Positions 1 to 12,267 of a stretch of DNA of 64,000 nucleotides are shown in pieces. Source of the DNA: Hydractinia symbiolongicarpus (taxonomy: Eukaryota; Cnidaria; Hydrozoa; Anthoathecata; Hydractiniidae). The translations under genes and the position numbers were made by a program. Position 1 is the first letter of the stretch, and every line of letters begins with the position of its first letter. The notes below the pieces were generated by a model that saw only the letters and a program-made list of their open reading frames with translations, was not told the origin of the DNA and searched no databases. The stretch covers positions 4,092,001 through 4,156,000 of the forward strand of contig NC_079875.1 in assembly GCF_029227915.1 (NCBI RefSeq). Reading direction: 5' to 3'.

Positions 1-33
1 ATTTTACATATATATATTTTTTAATATTTTCAG

Positions 34-1287
34 TGAAAGACAAGGCTGATATTCTTCTACAAGTCGACGAGATGACAAAAGTGAAAAATGAGTTATCACA
101 GGAGGTGAATACCTTTGTTTCTTGTTTGTTTGTTTTTGTTTTTGTTGTTTACTTGTTTGTTTGCTTGTTTGTTTGTTTGTTTGTTTGTTTGTTTGTTTGT
201 GTTTTGTTGTAACAAGTCCTGTCATACTGTTATAGATATTTTTTAAACTGATAGAAAACCAGTAAAAAGTTTTGTGATTTGGATGAAGATTAACTTTTCT
301 AGTTTACAAGGGTGCATCAAAATAATTAAAATAGTGCTACGTTTTAACAACATCACTCAACTTGTATAACAAAAGAATACATACAGTATTTTTATACATA
401 GTGTATCTAATGTTTCTTTCTTAGTTGTCAGGTATGTACTCATCGCTAGAGCAAGAACGTTCAAAAGTGACTCGGTTAAAAGACGAACTGGCGAAATACC
501 AGGTAAGTAAACAACTTTGTACGTCAAAGTGGAAAAAACGGACATCACAAGCGATACTGTGTGATATTATCTGTGTTTGTAGCTAACTTGAATCACTAAC
601 TTGAATCCACACTAGAGACCTTTTTAGTCCTCAAGACAATGAACTTTTGCGAAACTTTAATTATTTTAAAAGCCTTGAATCGCCACATTTGGGTTGTTTT
701 TTATCTACCTTGTTTGTACCTGAGTACTTGCTTGTGCATGTGTACGTAAGAAGCTTGGAATGTGGCAGCAGCTAAACATAGACAAACCTTTAGCTTTTTG
801 GCAAACGCCGTAATTTGAATGTTAGATTTTTTTACGACTACAGTTGACTCTTGTTACCTCGAACATGCGCTGTCTCAAACAAAAACATTGATACCGTCAT
901 CGTTTACAGCTTTGCCAACTAAAATTTGAGCTGTGTTTCTATTTTTGAAATTTGTACGTTTTTTTAATGTTTTAACCTTTTGATGGTAGGGTTGTTTTCT
1001 TTTGACATTTTTTCCTTCTGAGTAACACCTCAACTCGTCAACAAAATTAAACTCTGCTATCTCAAATTTTCTTCTGGTGTAATCTTGCTATATCGAACTC
1101 GCCCAATCACGAAAATCGCGATTGCGCTTTTCGAACTTTTTGTCCTGTCCATTAAGAGTTTGAGATAGAAAGGCGTTGACAAAAGAAATATAACCTGTTG
1201 TTGATATTTTTTTCTAGTCAGAGTGCAATTTACTTCGTTTTTTAGGGATCCCGCACAAAGACAAAATCTTTATCAGAAGAAAAATAA
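34..1287 (+). CDS. 3' end of an unrecognised coiled-coil protein gene (three exons, 5' part outside window)
   Basis: Three exons fit together. Exon 34-104 follows a TTTTCAG acceptor and ends GAG|GTGAAT. Exon 425-502 follows TTCTTAG and ends CAG|GTAAGT. Terminal exon 1246-1287 follows TTTTTTAG and runs to a TAA at 1285-1287. Phases agree: the first exon begins with two bases of a split codon and ends in phase 0, the second is 26 whole codons, the third starts in phase 0. The peptide begins VKDKADILLQVDEM and continues LSGMYSSLEQERSKV, rich in Lys, Glu, Leu and Arg with heptad-like spacing, which suggests a coiled coil. The last exon adds GSRTKSLSEEK, a short basic/Ser tail. I do not recognise the family. 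The first two exons are well supported by splice sites and composition; the terminal exon is short and less certain. Confidence 0.6.
114..214. repeat. TTTG-rich microsatellite in an intron
   Basis: Imperfect (TTTG)n run between the first two exons of the coiled-coil gene. It accounts for a Lys/Gln/Thr-rich open frame on the minus strand that is not a gene. Similar shorter runs occur near 47175-47205 and 60255-60285. Confidence 0.9.
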
Positions 1288-1509
1288 GAAACAGTAATTC
1301 TATAGTATATTTGTATATACGTTTTTTTGTTTGCTTTTTTTGCACAAGCAAAGTTTATATTTATACAAATGTTGTTGATTAAAGAAAGTCATAAAAATAG
1401 CGTTATATTAGATTTCGTTGACTTTTCTCTTAATTTTGCACGCTTTTTTTTTATAAAAACACCATTAAAAAAACCCCTTCTTTATCTCAAATATTTTGTG
1501 ATTGTAAAA

Positions 1510-1515
1510 AATAAA
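1510..1515 (+). terminator. candidate polyadenylation signal of the coiled-coil gene
   Basis: AATAAA lies about 220 bases after the proposed TAA at 1285-1287. Such hexamers are common by chance in AT-rich DNA, so this is weak. Confidence 0.3.
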
Positions 1516-1539
1516 TAAGGGAAATTATGCTTAACAGTC

Positions 1540-1785
1540 AGTGGCTCGTGAAAAATTCCATTAGTTCGCCCGTATATTTTATACCGCATTGCGTGCGTGT
1601 CGCTACTTGCGGTGCTACTTTGCGTAACCGACGTATACGGGTGTTATAGACTAGCCTGGGGACCGGGCGTTTCGACATTAAGTCACAAGTTACTGCTTGA
1701 CCCAGTGTCGAACGCCGGGAGGTGAAGTGCTTAATAAGAGCCGTAGACATCCATGTGAAGCGCTGCAGTAAATGTATGCAGTCTG
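1540..1785. other. GC-richer unassigned segment with a quasi-palindrome
   Basis: The segment is richer in GC than its surroundings. It holds an imperfect inverted pair: CCGGGCGTTTCGACA near 1664 and TGTCGAACGCCGGG near 1707. GACGTATACGGGT near 1630 recurs near 10496, so it is probably part of a dispersed repeat. No convincing gene is seen. Confidence 0.4.
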
Positions 1786-1796
1786 TCTTAAATTAA

Positions 1797-2234
1797 CAGG
1801 GTGACCACTCCTCCTTAAATTCCTTAAATAACCTTAGAAAAAGAAAATCTCTTTAAAAGTACTTAAATATACTTAAAAAAATCGAAATTTTAGCTATTCT
1901 CCTTAATTTCTCCTTATTTCTTATTTTTTCTTCATGGATTGTTCATGACCAGTAAAATAAGACATATTTTTCTGTTACCTTAAATCCTATATTTTATATC
2001 TTTCAGGGCATAATTAATATGTATTTTTGTATAATATATATAATTTTCTATCATTGAACATAGTTTGTAACATTAAAGATAGAGAACTAAAATTGGCTTT
2101 CTCCTTAATTATCCTTATTTTTGTTATTTTTTTATTCTCGTTCACAGCAAATTATCCCTAAAAAATGTAAATTTGTCTCCTTAATAATCCTTAATATCCT
2201 TACTTTTGTTCTCGTTTTATTAGTGGTCACCCTG
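1797..2234. mobile_element. 438-bp MITE with perfect 13-bp terminal inverted repeats
   Basis: The left end is CAGGGTGACCACT and the right end AGTGGTCACCCTG, an exact reverse complement. ATTAA flanks it on both sides (1792-1796 and 2235-2239), a 5-bp target-site duplication. The interior is AT-rich with many CCTTAA/CCTTATT words and no open frame, so the element is non-autonomous. CAGGG-type ends recall hAT elements, but those usually make 8-bp duplications, so the superfamily is left open. Confidence 0.85.
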
Positions 2235-2279
2235 ATTAAGTGAAGCAAATGTTTAGGGTGTAATAAATTTTTCAAAAAA

Positions 2280-2660
2280 ACCTTTACAGCAACTTTAGCT
2301 AAAGTGAAAACACAATTTACAACCAGTTGTTATCCCGTCATAGCAAAAACGATTGGTCAATATTATTTTATTTTGCAAAATAAGTTTCTGTGACACAGGC
2401 CTGAGCACTAGTACGGACGTAATACTATTTTTTAAAAAATTTGATCGCTACTTCAGTTTAAATAAAAACAGGGAATAACCTGTTGTTAAAACCAGGCTGA
2501 GCGCTTAGAACAGGTAAATTGTATCGCACATGAGTATAGGCGTAATACCATTTTACAAAAGCTTTATCGCAACTTCAGTTAAAGTAAAAACACAGGAGAC
2601 AGCCCGTAGTTACCCCGTCCAGCTAAAAAAATCACTCAGGAATTTTATTTTGTAAAATGA
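2280..2660. repeat. divergent tandem repeat, about three units
   Basis: Three diverged copies share the block 'gcaactt-agct/cagtt-aaagt-aaaacaca...accagttgttatcccgtc': near 2287-2342, 2445-2495 and 2568-2630. Between them recur TTTTACAAAA-like and 'gagca/cttagaacag' pieces. Unit spacing is about 125-160 bases. No coding potential is seen. Confidence 0.5.
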
Positions 2661-4024
2661 GTTTTCATAACAGTAATAAAAGATGTACATAACTCCATTT
2701 AGCATAAGAATTATTCACTAAGATTGTTGCAGCCAAACTACATTTTGTTACTTTTTAGCTAGAGGTAGCTAAAGTGCTAGATAGATAGATAGCCACAATC
2801 TATTCAATATCATTAGCTTGTGTTTTAGAATTTAACCATGTTATACAATATTTCATTCATCACCTTATTTGTATTCCTCGCACGAAAATAATGAACGAGG
2901 GCGTTAATTTTTGCAACAGGGCGTAAAAATAAAACAAAACAAAATTAATTACATTTTGTTTTATTCATGTTCAAAACCTTCGTTACTTGCAGGTTGCCTT
3001 TACTTTAAGGTGGTTACTACAGAAATAAACTATATCGCAAAGAACTGTCTTTTCTAAAGTTCTTTGATAAGTATATCATAGTATGCGACATTAAGTCGAA
3101 ATTTTAATCGACTAGTTGCCATTGTTACTGGTTGCTAGGCAAAATATGACATTTCGACGCTCAACGACGAACCAAATAGCTGAATAACGAGGACTCCTAC
3201 AAGTGCCTTTTCGGTCGCGTATGTTTCGCAATGGTCACGTGTATGGATGGTAGCACCGACAATTCTGGAGCGTGACTCGTCTTTCAAGGACAAACGTCTT
3301 CCGACAAAAACCGTCAGTTTCTCAGCAAAATAACTGAAAGGCAGAAGTTCGTTTTGGGAAGCGGGATGTGCCAGCATTAAGGTCGTACTAATACCAGCAG
3401 CGACAGAAGAAGTTGTAAGTATGGGTGTTTTAATCTTGAGAAATGTTCATTCTCCTGGTTTCCGAAGTTAAGCGGCACAAAACGAGTTCAAAGTTGTTGT
3501 TTTTGGAAAATATTTCCCTGCGGATCGACAAAAGGACTACGACAGCAGTATTTTGACCTGCAAAGCACAAGTTCTAAATCTAATTGATCACGAGTAAACT
3601 CTGATGAGTTCACTTTGGAGGGTGCATTGGCAAGACAGCTTTTTGACTGCGTGTGGATCACCACATTTAATATTCAGAGCTGTCATTTATTGTCTTAGGA
3701 AGCCCTAAAGTATCATTTAGCAATTACAAAGCATTAAACATCGACTGAGGGGCAAAAAAAATCATCTAAAAATGCGAAAATGGTTGCCATGGGCGTTGCT
3801 ATGCAGTTATATTTGCGGTTAGATTGCGCAATGAAAACCGAAATTTGTCATAAGCACTACTTGCCTCGGTATTCTAAGATGAATTTGCTGTCTGAAAACG
3901 GGTTTAAACAGATTATTGAAATTCGGCTATTTATTTCTATATTTACCACCTTAAGCTATTAGCTTTGAGGGAGTTATTCGAAGCTGCTTCTCCTCTTCAC
4001 AAAAACATTGACCGTAAATGAGGT
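2661..4024. other. intergenic, no gene seen
   Basis: Only short unsupported open frames occur on either strand. No splice-bounded coding segment, RNA gene or clear element ends were found. 3140-3600 is somewhat richer in GC but carries no recognisable protein. Confidence 0.5.
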
Positions 4025-4193
4025 AAACGTGAGGCTTGTTTTTGCAATATTGTGTACACTTAACCGTTAAATAATTGAAGTAAATCCTTTATGTTGTAAA
4101 AACAACAAATACACTGTTCCAATGTTTATTTAAAGATTGATGATCTAATGTCGAAAATATGTTATTTTAAAACCACTGTTAGATTTTCTTTCT
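4025..4193 (+). repeat. interspersed repeat A, copy 1
   Basis: About 169 bases beginning AAACGTGAGGCTTG and ending TTTCTTTCT, repeated nearly identically at 5767-5935 in the same orientation. Flanking sequence outside the block is unrelated. Confidence 0.85.
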
Positions 4194-4956
4194 ATCTATG
4201 CTTAGTATTTTATTGAAGCTGTATGAAGTAGAAGCGAATGTTGTACACTCTAATGTTCTATGGTAAGATACTAGCTTTGTGTCCCCATCTTTTAGCAAAA
4301 CATAGCAAGTCTGTTTTAGGCACATGCAATATGTAATATGCGGTATTCCTTTTTAGACTTTTCAGTGTGGAACACCTGATCTATAATAAAAGAGTCAGCA
4401 AGAAAGTAGGTAAAAAAGAGACTAAATTTCTGGTTCGGTGACTTATACTTCGTACCGACAGAATTTTTGTACTGTCTTTGTATTCACCAATCCTTTCACT
4501 AATTTTAATTTTTGACCCAGTTATTCCTTTATCTTTTATAGTATAGCTTAGGAGGAAAAAATTGTTTTTCTTTCTTTTTTTTAGTTGAGATTGTGATATA
4601 AAAAAGGAAAGTTTTTTATATTTTATAGCTACTACTATAGCTATACTTTTATTTCCCTTTTTATACTAATATAAACTATTTTTGTAATGTTAAGGTCAAT
4701 GAAAACTCTCAAGAAATAGGTCCACCATTTTTCTAGTGCAGCTCGAATACTTTCGAATTTAACCAATATGTTTGTCTCATTTTTAGTCTACAAATAATCC
4801 TTACTAGTCGTATTAAATTTTACATATATTTAAGTAGCGTCAAAGCGAAAAAGTTGCTAAAATAAGTTATCTTCTATTTAGAAAAAAATTGAGAGAGATT
4901 GAAAAATAAATAACACTCATCTTAAAATTACTGACATTTTCATGTAAACACAATTT

Positions 4957-5050
4957 CAAATTGATATATTTCGAGTTACGATGATTGAATAGTTTACGTT
5001 TGGGTGGAGTGTTTCTTTTATTAGACATTTGATATTAATAGTCTTTTGAA
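4957..5050 (+). repeat. interspersed repeat B, copy 1
   Basis: 94 bases beginning AAATTGATATATTTCGAGTT and ending AGTCTTTTGAA, repeated at 6855-6948 with only a few substitutions, same orientation. Confidence 0.85.
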
Positions 5051-5766
5051 CACAACCTTTAAAACCTTGACATCTTTAAGTATACTGTTTTACTATTAAT
5101 AAAAGTATACTTTATCCACCCAACAACAACAACAACTGCAATCAAAACAATGTTCAGCTTTTTAAACCACAATTCAAGTGTATATTATTTTTCCTTGACT
5201 CGTTTTCTCATAATAATAAAGTCTATTTCTTTTAGCCTTGACTTAAGAAGTCTTAAGAATATTTCAGAACCATTCATAATGCCTACATTTACTATTGTTA
5301 TGAAAATTTGCAGTTTTTTGTTAATTGCAGTATCTTCATAATGTTTCCCGGAGCTTTTTTTTCCTTTCAACGAAACGCTGTTCGTGGCAGGGGTAAACAA
5401 ATGCACGGTTTGTTTTTCAATCCAGTTGCTTAAGATCTAAAGTTAAAATGTGACCTAAAATGAATAACTTGCTTAGCAAGCCTCATTTCCGTCCTTTAAA
5501 AACCTTTTCTTCGCTCAGCAACCTTCCCTTTCCATTTACACTGTGTCTAAAGTCTTTTTAAAAGCAGTATTTTATACAACACCTTTTTACAACACTATAG
5601 CGCATTCTTAAGAAAACTGGGTTGTATTAAATCCTACGATTAAATGGATAACGAAAACGAAACAGAAGTCACGAGTTAGCTAAGCAACCAGCTCGAAGCC
5701 AAAAAAAGGACCTCTACCCTAACCTAAGGCCGGATCTCAGAAATAAGGTTGGTTGTATAAAAAAGA

Positions 5767-5935
5767 AAACGTGAGGCTTGTTTTTGCAATATTGTTTACA
5801 CTTGACCGTTAAATAATTGAAGTAAATCTTTTATGTTGTAAAAACAACAAATACACTGTTCCAATGTTTATTTAAAGATTGATGATCTAATGTTTAAAAT
5901 ATGTTATTTTAAAACCGCTGTTAGATTTTCTTTCT
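5767..5935 (+). repeat. interspersed repeat A, copy 2
   Basis: Second copy of the 169-base block at 4025-4193. Differences are few, for example TGTTTACACTTGACC against TGTGTACACTTAACC. Confidence 0.85.
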
Positions 5936-6854
5936 CAAGTTTTATGTTACATACGTATTGAGAATTGACCAGTGTTGACATGGAGCTGTACATGGTTGTG
6001 AAGCGTGTATGAAAATTTTAAGGTATTTTTTTATATTATACTGTTTTTAGGCATATTGACGAAATAATAGGTTTCCAGTTTTGTCAAACCAGTTCAGTAC
6101 AAATTTAGGCGAACTAGCAACTATTGTGTTCCATGGCTTTTTACAAAATTTGCACTGTTAAATCATCACTACCTCAAAGTGTTTCTCATCATTGCAAACT
6201 TGATTAAAAAAAAACATTTCCATTTTCATTTGATCCGATTATAGCAGATTGAGCAAAGTAGACAAATATCTTGTCTGCAGATTAGTGGGCAATGTGAAGC
6301 AGACGGTAAATATAATTTTTTTTACAGCGGTCAGATGAAATGAATAAATATATTAGGACCAAAATTTCTAAAACAGCTACAATTCTGGTCAAAATATACT
6401 AAAATTAAACAGGTAATTTTGAATGAAAAGCTGTGTTAGGCCAATTTCTTTATCAGAGTCACTCATTTTAAACTTATCAATGTTAAGAGTGGACTTAGGA
6501 CATTAGATCTTAAGGTTATTTAGCTAAATCGAAACTCTTGAAATGTGATCATTGTTTCTGACGTATGCATATGGCCATTTTCCCAAAAGATTGATGCCTT
6601 CCTGGGCCCCTATTTTGTCGTGGAGGCGTGGTAATGAATGCTAGCAAGCCTTAACCGTTTTATATCTGACCTACGTGTGTGCAAAAGTATCGACTTTGCA
6701 GTCTGTCGTCTGCAGAGCATTAAATATGTTTGACACTTTTGTCCATAATTGAAAAATGACGAAAAAATTGTTTGTAGCTATTGTAGCTAATAAAATTTCT
6801 CTACAACAATTTCATCCTAACTATCAAATATTCCAAGATTGTTTCAGTTACTTC

Positions 6855-6948
6855 GAAATTGATATATTTCGAGTTACGATGATTCAATACTTTACGTTTG
6901 GGTGGAGTGTTTCTTTTATTAGACATTTGATATTAATAGTCTTTTGAA
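6855..6948 (+). repeat. interspersed repeat B, copy 2
   Basis: Second copy of the 94-base block at 4957-5050. It creates a short open frame on the + strand that is not a gene. Confidence 0.85.
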
Positions 6949-7787
6949 AAATTATGAATGGTTGCGTGTTATATATCCTATGGAGAAACCAAGTGATCAT
7001 GTGTACACTATTTTAAAATATTAGGAAGTTGTTTCCGGTTGTACATGAGAACTTTCATATAATTTTTTTGTTATTTACTTGTGAGATTTTTTTTTAAAAG
7101 AAACTTTTCGCTTTTTTTAAAAAACATGATATAAAACGCTGTTTTTGTTTCTAAGTGTTAACGTTTTTTTCTTTTTTAATCTCAAAAGTAAAAATAAACC
7201 ATCTATAAAAATTAACTCACCAAGTAACAGTGCACGTTAAGCTTAGCTCTTCCTACTCTTCCTTTCTTAGATGTTCATATGACAAAAATCTTCTAAAATG
7301 AAGTTCGTGCTGGAATTATTTCTATCTGAAATAGGTGATTATTTACAAAACGCGCGAATAACACATAAACTAGCATAGGTTCATGCTAGCACGAACTCGA
7401 TTGGCTACAAAAATCGTATCACGTGAGTTCTAGCCAATGCCATGAATTGCTTGCAAAACGCGCGAATGCTATTTAAAACGAAACAAGAAGCCCTGGGGGC
7501 TCTAAGAATTACCGCTCGCTACCAAAATATTTGATGACAACCTACTAATTCGTTGTGTTATCGTGCCAAACATTCGAAGAGTTTTGGTGCATGAAGCTCT
7601 GAAGATAAAGCACACAAGTGACATTATATGTTATAACAACCGCAAACAAAACGCAATGCTTCATAATAAACTCAAATTTTAAAAGAAATTGCTAACAAAA
7701 AATACAGCCTATCATTCATGGTTGAAAGTCTTGCGGTTGAGACGTTTATGGTCTTAAACCATTTAGTTGACAAAAAATCAAAAATTT
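6949..7787. other. intergenic, no gene seen
   Basis: AT-rich sequence. 7330-7520 contains two copies of AAAACGCGCGAAT (near 7347 and 7456) about 110 bases apart, and a block AAGCCCTGGGGGCTCTAAGA resembling AAGCCCTGTGGCTTTAAGA near 52850, probably part of a dispersed repeat. Confidence 0.4.
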
Positions 7788-8640
7788 GATGTGACCAACA
7801 TTTTCAGCATACTTTCTTTATTAACTGTGCCAATTTTTGTCGAAAATAAAGTAGTTTTAATTTTTGGACAAATTTTGGCCTAAAATGACATTTAAGGTGA
7901 CAAAAAAACAAAATTTTGATGTCACCATCATGTTCAGCATACTTTATTTGGTAACTGTGCCAAATTTTGTTGAAAATAAAGTAGTTTTAATTTTTGAACA
8001 AATTTTGGCCTAAAATGACATTTAGGTGACAAAAAACCAAAATTTTGATGTCACCATCATGTTCAGCATACTTTTTTTGTTAACTGTGTCAATTCTTGTC
8101 AGAAATAAAGTAGTTTTAATTCTTGGACCAATTTTCGCCTAAAATGACATTTAGGTGACAAAAATCAAAATTTTGATGTCACCATCATGTTCAGCATACT
8201 TTATTTGTTAACTGTGCCAAATTTTGTTGAAAATAAAGTAGTTTTAATTTTTGGACCAATTTTCGCCTATAATGGACATTTAGGTAACAAGAAATCAAAA
8301 TTTTGATGTCACCATCATGTTCAGCATACTTTTTTGTCAACTGTGCTATATTTTGTCGAAGTTTTAATTTTTGAACAAATTTTGGCCTAAAATGACATTT
8401 AGGTGACAAAAAACCAAAATTTTGATGTCACCATCATGTTCAGCATAATTTTTTTTGTTAACTGTGCCAAATTTTGTTGAAAATAAAGTAGTTTTAATTT
8501 TTGGACCAATTTTCGCCTAAATTGACATTTAGGTAACAAGAAATCAAAATTATGATGTCACCATTATGTTCAGCATAGCTTTTTTGTTAAGTGTGCCAAA
8601 TTTTGTCCAATTTTGGCCTGAAACATCATTTAGATGATTT
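7788..8640 (+). repeat. satellite-like tandem array, seven ~120-130-bp units
   Basis: Units start with GATGTSACCA(T/A)CATGTTCAGCATA at 7788, 7918, 8047, 8175, 8305, 8424 and 8544. Spacings are 130, 129, 128, 130, 119 and 120. Each unit continues with AACTGTGCCAAATTTTGT, an AAATAAAGTAGTTTTAATTTTTG block and GCCTAAAATGACATTTAGGTGACAA. Small deletions explain the shorter units. Open frames within it are artefacts of the array. Confidence 0.95.
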
Positions 8641-10019
8641 CCCAGTGCTTAGGCAGCTTGGGTACGAAGTTTTAATCTGTGACGTTCAATTGACCATTTG
8701 GGACAGGGTTAGTTAGTCAGTTCAATACTATCCTCCTCTCAGATGAACGTGAAATCCCAGGGTCTATTTTTTCTCAAAAAATGCTCCGAAAGAAAAAAAC
8801 GACGGTTTTAAAGAATTTCCTACGCCTTCGGGCGCGGAAATTCAAAGAGATAAAAAACAAATTATACTTAAGACCATTAGAACAAAATGTTTGCTTGCTT
8901 AAAGTCTGGTTTCTATTAAAGCATTTTAGCCGCAGCTACCCAAGGTTTGGACGTCCACACTCAATATGCTTGTTTTCTATAACACCAAAAATGGCATCGC
9001 TTTCGAAATTTTGATTGGTTATTGAAAAAGTTGGAAACGCTTTGACAGTTGACGCCCTAAACACCAACTCTGATATTCTCCGCGGCCAGAGATTCAGAAA
9101 CGCCTATATATTGAACCTGACCATTGCGGCCAGGAACGCTTAAATGGAAATCGACCTTTAGACAAGATTAAAAAAAAATCTTTTGTTCTAATGTTAACAC
9201 ATTGTGGCAGTCTCGCTAAGAAAAACAGTAAAAATGTCGCTTTGTAAAAACAACTTTCCGGTAAAATCAATCAATGGCGGTAGATCGAAGAAAATGATGT
9301 CTACATGACCCTTTGAAAACGTTTTGTTTTCCTTACCACTTTGTCATGGTTAAACATACCGAGATATAACTGTGATATAACAAAGCACTGTTTTAATGAT
9401 GAAAGAAAAACCAGATGACGATGACATAAGCTTTTCTATATGTAAAGACTTCACAAACAAACAACACAAATCCGTATGAAAACATTTAGATTCTTGTCAA
9501 CTGTAGTTTGAGAGAAGGAACGATTTAAGTTTGTTTCATGAAGACGTATTAAATCGCTGGCGCATGTGTCGAAATCAACAAAAGGTATGTAGCGAAATAA
9601 TGAATTCAGGAAATACAGATTGCTTCCGTTAATAATTATCTATCGCATATTTGGTATCATAAATTTAGTAATAGGTTAAGGTTATTCTGATCCATATCTG
9701 ACTTTGTTTTATCCCTATTCGACCCATGAGAGAGGAGGTCGGACTCCGTTATTTATTAACATGTTGCCGTTCGAATTATGTATGTAAAATCGGGAGATAT
9801 ACTAAGTAACTTTGATTTAGCTACCAAAAGTTTCAAACAGAATGCCATTATTTGTTCTGGAAATGCAAAGTTTTTACAAAGTATTAGTATTTTGGACAAA
9901 TTTTACAAAGTACTAATAAAATAGAGCTGTTATTTGTAACTTCCAAAAACATCATCAGAACTGCTAAAGATTCAAAATGGAAGGTAAACCATCAGAATAC
10001 GAAGCCCTACTTCCATAAT

Positions 10020-10050
<31 letters not shown>

Positions 10051-12054
10051 TTGAGTTACTGTCTTGATGTTTATTGTTCAATGTTAACCATTACAATTAC
10101 AACGTCATTTTTTGGGCTTGTTCTTTTTCTGGAAAAACAAGAATGTATTTTTTGAAACTGGTGATGTGTCTAAAGAATGCAAATGCACAATTTAATAATT
10201 TTTAAATTTTAATCCCAATAAATAATTCAACAAATATTTCGACTCGTTTGTTCATTAACAGATTTATCAACTAAAAACTTTTTTTGTTTTTATGTGAAGA
10301 AAGTCTGGTTTCCAGTAAAAGCTGATTTTAAACTTCTGAAAAGAAAGGACCGGATCTTATTCTGAGTTGAACCAATCTGATCCCAAAATCAATTTCCACC
10401 TTATTACTGTATCGGTTTTCAAAAAGCGTTGTCTTAGCAACTTTAATAGAATACTAGTCGGAGGTCCGTAGAAAAACCATTTTGCGTGACAGACAGACGT
10501 ATACGGGTATTAAAGATATCACATGAAATAAAGTTCGTCACTTAACCAAATACTAACAACAATAATATCAACAAAGACAAAAACAACAAAGAGATATACA
10601 GCAGGATGCAACCATGCAGGATGCAACATTTTTAAGAGGTTTCCTTGCGCCACAAAACAACTAAAAGACATCTCTAAAGGACGTCTTAAGTCGGATGGTA
10701 AAATTTCTCTTTGTTTAAAAAATTACAAGCTAATTTTAAAATAGAAACTATCTTGGATGATAGACACTACTTCTGTGAGTCTTATATAACTTTTTCTTCG
10801 AGAGAAAATAAGCTTGAAATGTACAGAGAGAGGTCCCTGTTTGAGACAGAAAGAAGTTTGAGACGGATAGTGTTCGAGATAAACAGAGATAGAGAGGCAT
10901 TAAAGATTGTTGTGAAAAAACCTCGGCTGTGTTAAACTGCTCCTACGTTTCGTGTAGATAAAAGATAATCGTAGGATAAAAAACAAGGAGTTCATTTAGG
11001 TCACATTTATTTTTGCTTATTTGTTCTCACCACTTTAATGATTTCAAAACATCAATTACAGAGAAACGACAGATTAATCAACTGTATACGTCATGTGAAT
11101 TCGGACAATCCAGAGATTGGTGGAATTATGTGTTTTGACAATTTTTATCCTGAACATGTTCCATCTAATACAGTTTTGCTGAGTTTCTTAGTAAAAATAA
11201 AAGGCTAAATGTTGAGCTGCGTAGATATTTTCTTTATTCTCATGGAACAGCAAAGAGAAAGTTTTCTCTTTGCTAATACAAGTATTTAAGAATGTGATAA
11301 AGCTAGTGTTATTAAATCAAGTAGCGATGAACTCTTTGTGCAAATACATATTTAAATACAGATAGCTACCTGAAATAATAATTAATGCACCCCTAAATTA
11401 GAACACTCCATCATCTATTGCACTCCCTTAATTAGTGCGCTCTCCAAACAAGCGCTAAATCAAATAATTGCGGTGTGAAAACAGCAAAAAAGAAATCGCT
11501 TGACAGATTACGTTAAGAAGTTCTAAAAATAATTTTTAAGCTTCTTACATTCAGGATGAAGATGACAAAAAGCAATATAAATAAAAACTTTATCGTCTTA
11601 TAAAAGCATGGGAACTAAGTTTATGTCACCACAACCTGTAATTGGAGATACAGGACAACCCAAGTACGGAAATAAAAAAATACCAATGGGCGACTCTTTC
11701 TTCATCAACGCTAATATTAAATGTAGAGAGTGTGACTCATCGTTATTTACATGTCAAACAAACTGTGCTTGTCATAATTATTTTTTTGTTATATTTTATG
11801 ATTTTTTATGTACTATTCATATCATTTTTATAAAACAAAACAAAATAAATATGAAATATTATGTCATAATGTCAACATAACAGAAGAGTGTTAACTAAGG
11901 TTTTGATAATTCACAAATATCAGCTCTTGCCTAAAAGAAAAAGTTCTACTCGAGTTTTCAGGCATAACAGCTTTTAACACGCCTTAAATTCTTATTACTG
12001 AAATTATTTACTCAGGATATAATCTTCATTTTCTATTGATATGGCTATCCTATC
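8641..12054. other. intergenic, no gene seen; one ATTT microsatellite
   Basis: Contains an (ATTT)n run at about 10018-10056 and scattered short open frames with no splice context. The 11608-11880 frame has no recognisable domain and dissolves into T-rich sequence. Confidence 0.5.
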
Positions 12055-12267
12055 TACGATGGGGGTTCTATTTACAGCTCCCATTTGAGCTACGAAAGCC
12101 GTGCAAACACAGCAATCCTTCATCTAGAGAAGCGCCTAAGATATCAATATTATTTTAGTGCTGAAGGCTTTCACACCTTTGTGGTTTCTGGCATGCATCG
12201 TACGGGGTTTGAACCAAAAAACTTTCCGCACTGGAAGCGAACACTCTACCACTTAGCTGCCAATCGT
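12055..12267 (-). mobile_element. tRNA-derived SINE-like element, family 1, copy 1
   Basis: On the minus strand the head reads GGCAGCTAAGTGGTAGAG (box A-like) and GGTTCAAACCCCG (box B-like). The body holds CTTCAGCACTAAAATAATA...ATCTTAGGCG and the tail GTAGCTCAAATGGGAGC. Body and tail match the copy at 45820-46020, and the body matches that at 52105-52310, so this is a multi-copy element. Confidence 0.75.

Noticed and set aside
1327-1518. Small hydrophobic open frame
   Set aside because: It lies in the presumed 3' UTR of the coiled-coil gene and has AT-driven Phe/Leu/Lys composition.
8191-8409. Minus-strand frame with internally repeated peptide
   Set aside because: It arises from the tandem satellite array.
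7788-8640. CRISPR-like array
   Set aside because: The repeats are contiguous satellite units with no unique spacers, in an animal genome.
11608-11880. Possible small protein with a MGTKFMSPQP start
   Set aside because: It runs into T-rich sequence, has no domain, homologue or splice context that I can see.
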